Source: Collybiopsis luxurians FD-317 M1 (Eukaryota > Basidiomycota > Agaricomycetes > Agaricales > Omphalotaceae). Taken from it: a stretch of 64,000 nucleotides of DNA. Location: the NCBI GenBank assembly GCA_000827265.1, contig KN834765.1, forward strand, positions 575,590 to 639,589, read 5' to 3'. This document shows, one piece after another, positions 60,649 to 64,000 of this stretch. Position 1 is the first letter of the stretch; the number at the start of each line of letters is the position of its first letter. Made by a program: the position numbers and the translations under genes. Below the pieces are notes generated by a model that did not search any database, had not been told where the DNA came from, and saw only the letters and a program-made list of their open reading frames with translations.

Positions 60649-63271
60649 ATGACCGACATTTCGAAGCAAGTCCAGCTCGAGGACGCAGCGGTAAAACGCG
60701 CTGGAGAAATATCGACTAAAATCCGGGAGGCTCTTCGTAAAACGTTGCCCGCCCCGCCTGAACAGTTCTTCACTGTCACGGTACCCGGTAAGGTCGTCGA
60801 CTTTGATGTAAGCTTTCCCCGAATACTGTACTCTTCCATTGATTGACAAGCCATTGCATAGGAATATCTGGCGCCCACCGATAGGACCTCGTTGCTTCCT
60901 ACTAGAGTTGAACTCGCACAAGCACGTCTTTGTGATGATATGCCCGCCTTGGCCGGCGTGCAGCTTGGTCCCACCGGCCGGTCAGTGGCTAGGAGCTATG
61001 CTACTGCGATTAGCAAGTTCATTCCCGCTGGCAAGTCTTCCGGGATTTTTGACATCTCCAAAGCTGACGGCGCGTTGTAGGTACCACAATCGGCATCGAC
61101 GAAAGGAGCACCAGGTCTCTCTCTGAAGAGCAGAAACGATACAAGCATGCCATGACGATCCTCGCATCTGAAGTACCGAACAAAGACGGACATACGCTTG
61201 TGGAACTGTATACCATCAAACAGAAAGCATACACCGACGCTGTCTCGGCCAAAACGAAAGCGTTTGACGACGCGATGATAATCGCGCAAAAGGATCCTGC
61301 GAACAAAACCAGTGAAGAGGTTCGTGCTGCGTACGACCGCTGGGTCCAAGAGAACGCTCGGGCCTATCGCAATTCAGTCCAGGCAGCTTACATGGACTGG
61401 GTCATCATGGGCAAGAAGGAGGAAGTCGAATATTGGTTCTCCGTTGTGGACCAAGACTCAGCCTTGGCAAGAGTTGAACAAAGCAAGGTGCGCTCACTGC
61501 GGTTTCGTTGATTCGGCACTGAAAGTCGCTCACCCAGGAAACCATGCGTTGGGCCGTTGTTCAGGACTCTGATGGGTCGGGTGAATATCAAAAGGTCGTT
61601 CTATCGCCCTCAAATTGGTATGTTGAAAGAGCTTGCCAAAGTACAACAACACTCTAAGTTTCAGCAGGGCTAATATATGCAAGAAAAAGATTCTGAGCGG
61701 TACGAACAAGACTAGGTCTGTCGAATGGTACACTTGGGAGATTTCTCGCCTCGAGAAGCAAAATCAGATGCTGAAGGTGCTGAAGTCGGTAAGAACATAA
61801 TTCCTAATGACAGCGACATCGTGTTTATTGATGTTACTCGTGAACTAGAGTCCTCCTCTGTTCCAGGTTGATAAGGCGAAAGAAGAGGATGTGACGAAGG
61901 TCGAAAAAGATCTAAATGATGCCCTGGCAAATGCGCTCAAAGCTGAGCAAAAGCTCAAGGCGACGCCTCCTCCGTGAGTTGAATAAATGCATCAAGTTAA
62001 AGTTGTACGACTAATTGCATGCTGCAGAGGTCCAAAGCCCAAGGATGAAGCTGAGAAAACCAAGTGGGACGAAGCCGTCACTGCTAGAAAGACTGCGGTG
62101 CAAGAAAACGAGACTGCTCAGGGCAATCTTGCTAAAGCAAGAGAATCATACGACAAGATTAAGCTTTCAGATCTGAATTCTGAAAGTCGGGAAGCGCAGA
62201 ACAGCATGTTTGAGGACATTGCAAAGGATGACGGCGGGTTCATCAAAACACAGATAGACCAAAACGAGACATTGATCAAAGAGTATAAAGAGGCAAAAGC
62301 AGAGCTTCATAAACAGAGCAGTAATGCTACCGGAGCTTCTGCAGCTGTTCAGGAGATCTCAGATGATATGGGTATTCCACAAGCCCTTCCTGATCCCACA
62401 GCAGTTCAGCAAAATACCGATGAAGACTACTTTACTGCGATCACCGTCGAGATCTCTTCCACGTCGGATAGCAAGTCATCAAAGGAGGAGGCGAGCAGCA
62501 TGTCTTTCGGTGCATCCGCCTCCTATGGTTGGAATAGTTTCTCTGTTAGTCATGCGCAGTCTCAGGCGCATGCAGAGGCTCAGAGCGAACTTGAGAATGC
62601 TTCAGTCAAAGTATCGTTCGAGTGCATGCGTGTGGACATCACCCGTCCATGGCTCCGAACCGAACTCTTCTACGATGAGGATCTCGTTCTTGGCCCGAGC
62701 AGCCCTCAGTGAGTGGCTAACCGTTTTCTAGTTGTTTCGCTTACTCAATCCGTCACTTTTGAAATTAGCATTTCACCGGGATTTGGAAAGTTGAATGCTC
62801 TCCTTGAGGGTACATGGAAGAGTGAGGATGATTCTACAAGTGTCGAGGAAGAGCTTGCACGATACAGCCTTTTCCCGATGATTCCTACTGGTATATTTTT
62901 CGAATTCTCGCAAGTTCGCGTTTACTAATTTTCCTCTGCAGCCTTTTTGGTAGCGTGCAACGTCGTGCTCGAAATCTCAGGAAGCACCTCTAAACTACAG
63001 ACGATGTTCAACACGGCAAGTAGCTCTACCTCCGCGAGCCTCTCCGTGGGCTTTGGACCTTTCTCGGCTTCTGCGAGCGCTAGCTACTCTCACTCTAAAA
63101 CCGAAGCGTCCTCCAAATGCGAGTCGACTGCTTCTGGTTGCCGGTGAGCCATCAATCTTTTCTGCGTTGTTAGCCTTCCTGCTTAACAGATGCTGCAGTA
63201 TCTCTATCCAGTCTCCTCAAATCATTGGCTGGATTTCCGAAATGATCCCGGCGTTGCCACGTCTAAAGTAG
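60649..63271 (+). CDS. Large fungal protein of unknown function with Ser/Ala-rich alternating segments
   Basis: About 780 residues over some ten exons, start MTDISKQVQLEDAAVKRAGE. Conserved-looking parts: PAPPEQFFTVTVPGKVVDFD, MPALAGVQLGPTGRSVARSY, EVPNKDGHTLVELYTIKQKA, YRNSVQAAYMDWVIMGKKEE, VEYWFSVVDQDSALARVE, SVEWYTWEISRLEKQNQMLK. Then a charged coiled-coil stretch, two segments in which Ser/Ala alternate with larger residues (SFGASASYGWNSFSVSHA and VGFGPFSASASASYSHS), an intervening FECMRVDITRPWLRTELFYD, HISPGFGKLNALLEGTWK, and the end SIQSPQIIGWISEMIPALPR. No signal peptide, no membrane helix. I recall similar unnamed proteins in many fungi; no domain name is known to me. Exon joins are GT-AG throughout and keep frame to the stop. 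Confidence 0.75.
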
Positions 63272-64000
63272 CTGTAAATCGGTGTCCTTGCAAGCACAAA
63301 CGCTGGAAGGGGACTATTTTATCGGCCGCTTGAAGGGGTAACGTTCCACCAGAGAAAAAAAAAAAAAAAGAAAGAAAGAACAGTAAAGGAAAAAAAAACA
63401 GTTTTGGTAATGAGTTAAAGTTTCGTTGAAGACGGCCAAGTTGCTCCGGACCAGACGAATGATCTCTCTGGACCGCTGCGCTACCGTCGGTACAACTTCA
63501 AGTGTCGTTTCCTAGTTATGTGATATTTGTATGGTATATATGGCGCGTATACCCGAAATAAATCATTCTGACGCCCACTCGAAGTATCTTATGCTCAGTC
63601 TTATGTAGTACTAAGGGGTTTGCCCGGCACTGTACGGGCGGGGAACCCACACGCAAGCAATCTGGAATCTGGTGTTTCCTTCTATACGAAACGCTCAATA
63701 ATCTCGGTGAGAGGGTAGGTCGCGAAAAAAACTGCTTCAAGCTGCGGAGCTTCCCTAGCTCTCCCCCCACTCCCCAATCACGTGAGCAATCATGTGATGT
63801 CCCAAAATGAGTCAATATACTGTTGAACGAAGTTGAAGTCAAACTTCGCATTCACTAATAAAATATTACATTCTCAGTAGATAAACTACACAATTAACTT
63901 AACTACTTGAATCCTGAGTACAGTGAGCTAACAGTGAAGGTTTCGCGGAGTCGCATCCCCTCGGACATGTTTCGGAACATGTGCCGGGCCATGTCACTGC
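63272..64000. other. 3' region and unannotated end
   Basis: A purine tract (A-run and GAAAGAAAGAAAG at 63353-63400) follows the last gene, then mixed sequence with CACGTG at 63779-63784. A 111-residue minus frame (63516-63851) has no motif and no splice support; not called. Confidence 0.4.

Noticed and set aside
63516..63851. 111-residue minus-strand frame at the window end
   Set aside because: No motif, odd composition and no supporting splice or start context.

Overview
This window reads as nuclear DNA of a filamentous basidiomycete, most likely an agaricomycete mushroom. Nearly every gene is cut by short introns of roughly 50-70 bases with GT-AG (a few GC-AG) ends and CTNA-type branch sites. 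Genes are packed on both strands. Several families typical of mushrooms are present: a Zn2Cys6 regulator, a GH79 glucuronidase-like enzyme, a small secreted cysteine-rich protein and a tandem array of seven-helix membrane proteins. The species cannot be fixed from the sequence alone. All splice models were made by eye from reading frame, splice consensus and family alignment from memory; nothing was searched.

Layout. 0-0.4 kb: 3'-cut gene with a DM9 (DUF3421) domain. 2.2-7.5 kb: XLF/Nej1-type end-joining factor, divergent from an FHA plus G-patch protein, then a B-type cyclin. 8.3-11.1 kb: peroxisomal two-domain hydroxyacyl-CoA dehydrogenase (Fox2-type, without the hydratase part). 11.4-18.2 kb: a disordered hypothetical, Mim1/Tom13, a BuGZ/ZNF207 zinc-finger protein and a single-pass membrane protein. 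18.9-28.9 kb: four tandem copies of about 2.4 kb, each with one minus-strand gene for a seven-helix membrane protein; the first is a decayed pseudogene and the second unit carries a 600-bp transposon-like insert with terminal inverted repeats.

29.8-39.5 kb: a Zn2Cys6 transcription factor facing a minus-strand lipid block: cytochrome-b5/acyl-CoA dehydrogenase ending AKL and two AMACR-like CoA-family enzymes, one ending SKL. 40-44 kb: GH79 enzyme, membrane SH3 protein, secreted cysteine-rich protein. 44.7-58.6 kb: conserved housekeeping block with BRR2, RSA3, ADE2, an MscL-type channel with a zinc-ribbon tail, TSC13 and ATP7. 58.6-64 kb: a gene-poor stretch with a 175-bp MITE-like element, then a large protein of unknown function with two Ser/Ala-rich alternating segments.

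Functional themes. The Fox2-type dehydrogenase, the b5-ACAD and one AMACR homologue all end in PTS1 tripeptides, which points to peroxisomal (branched or 2-methyl) fatty acid breakdown. The 44-59 kb block holds splicing, ribosome assembly, purine synthesis, very-long-chain fatty acid synthesis and respiration genes in tight divergent and convergent pairs. The least explained parts are the seven-helix array and the last gene.
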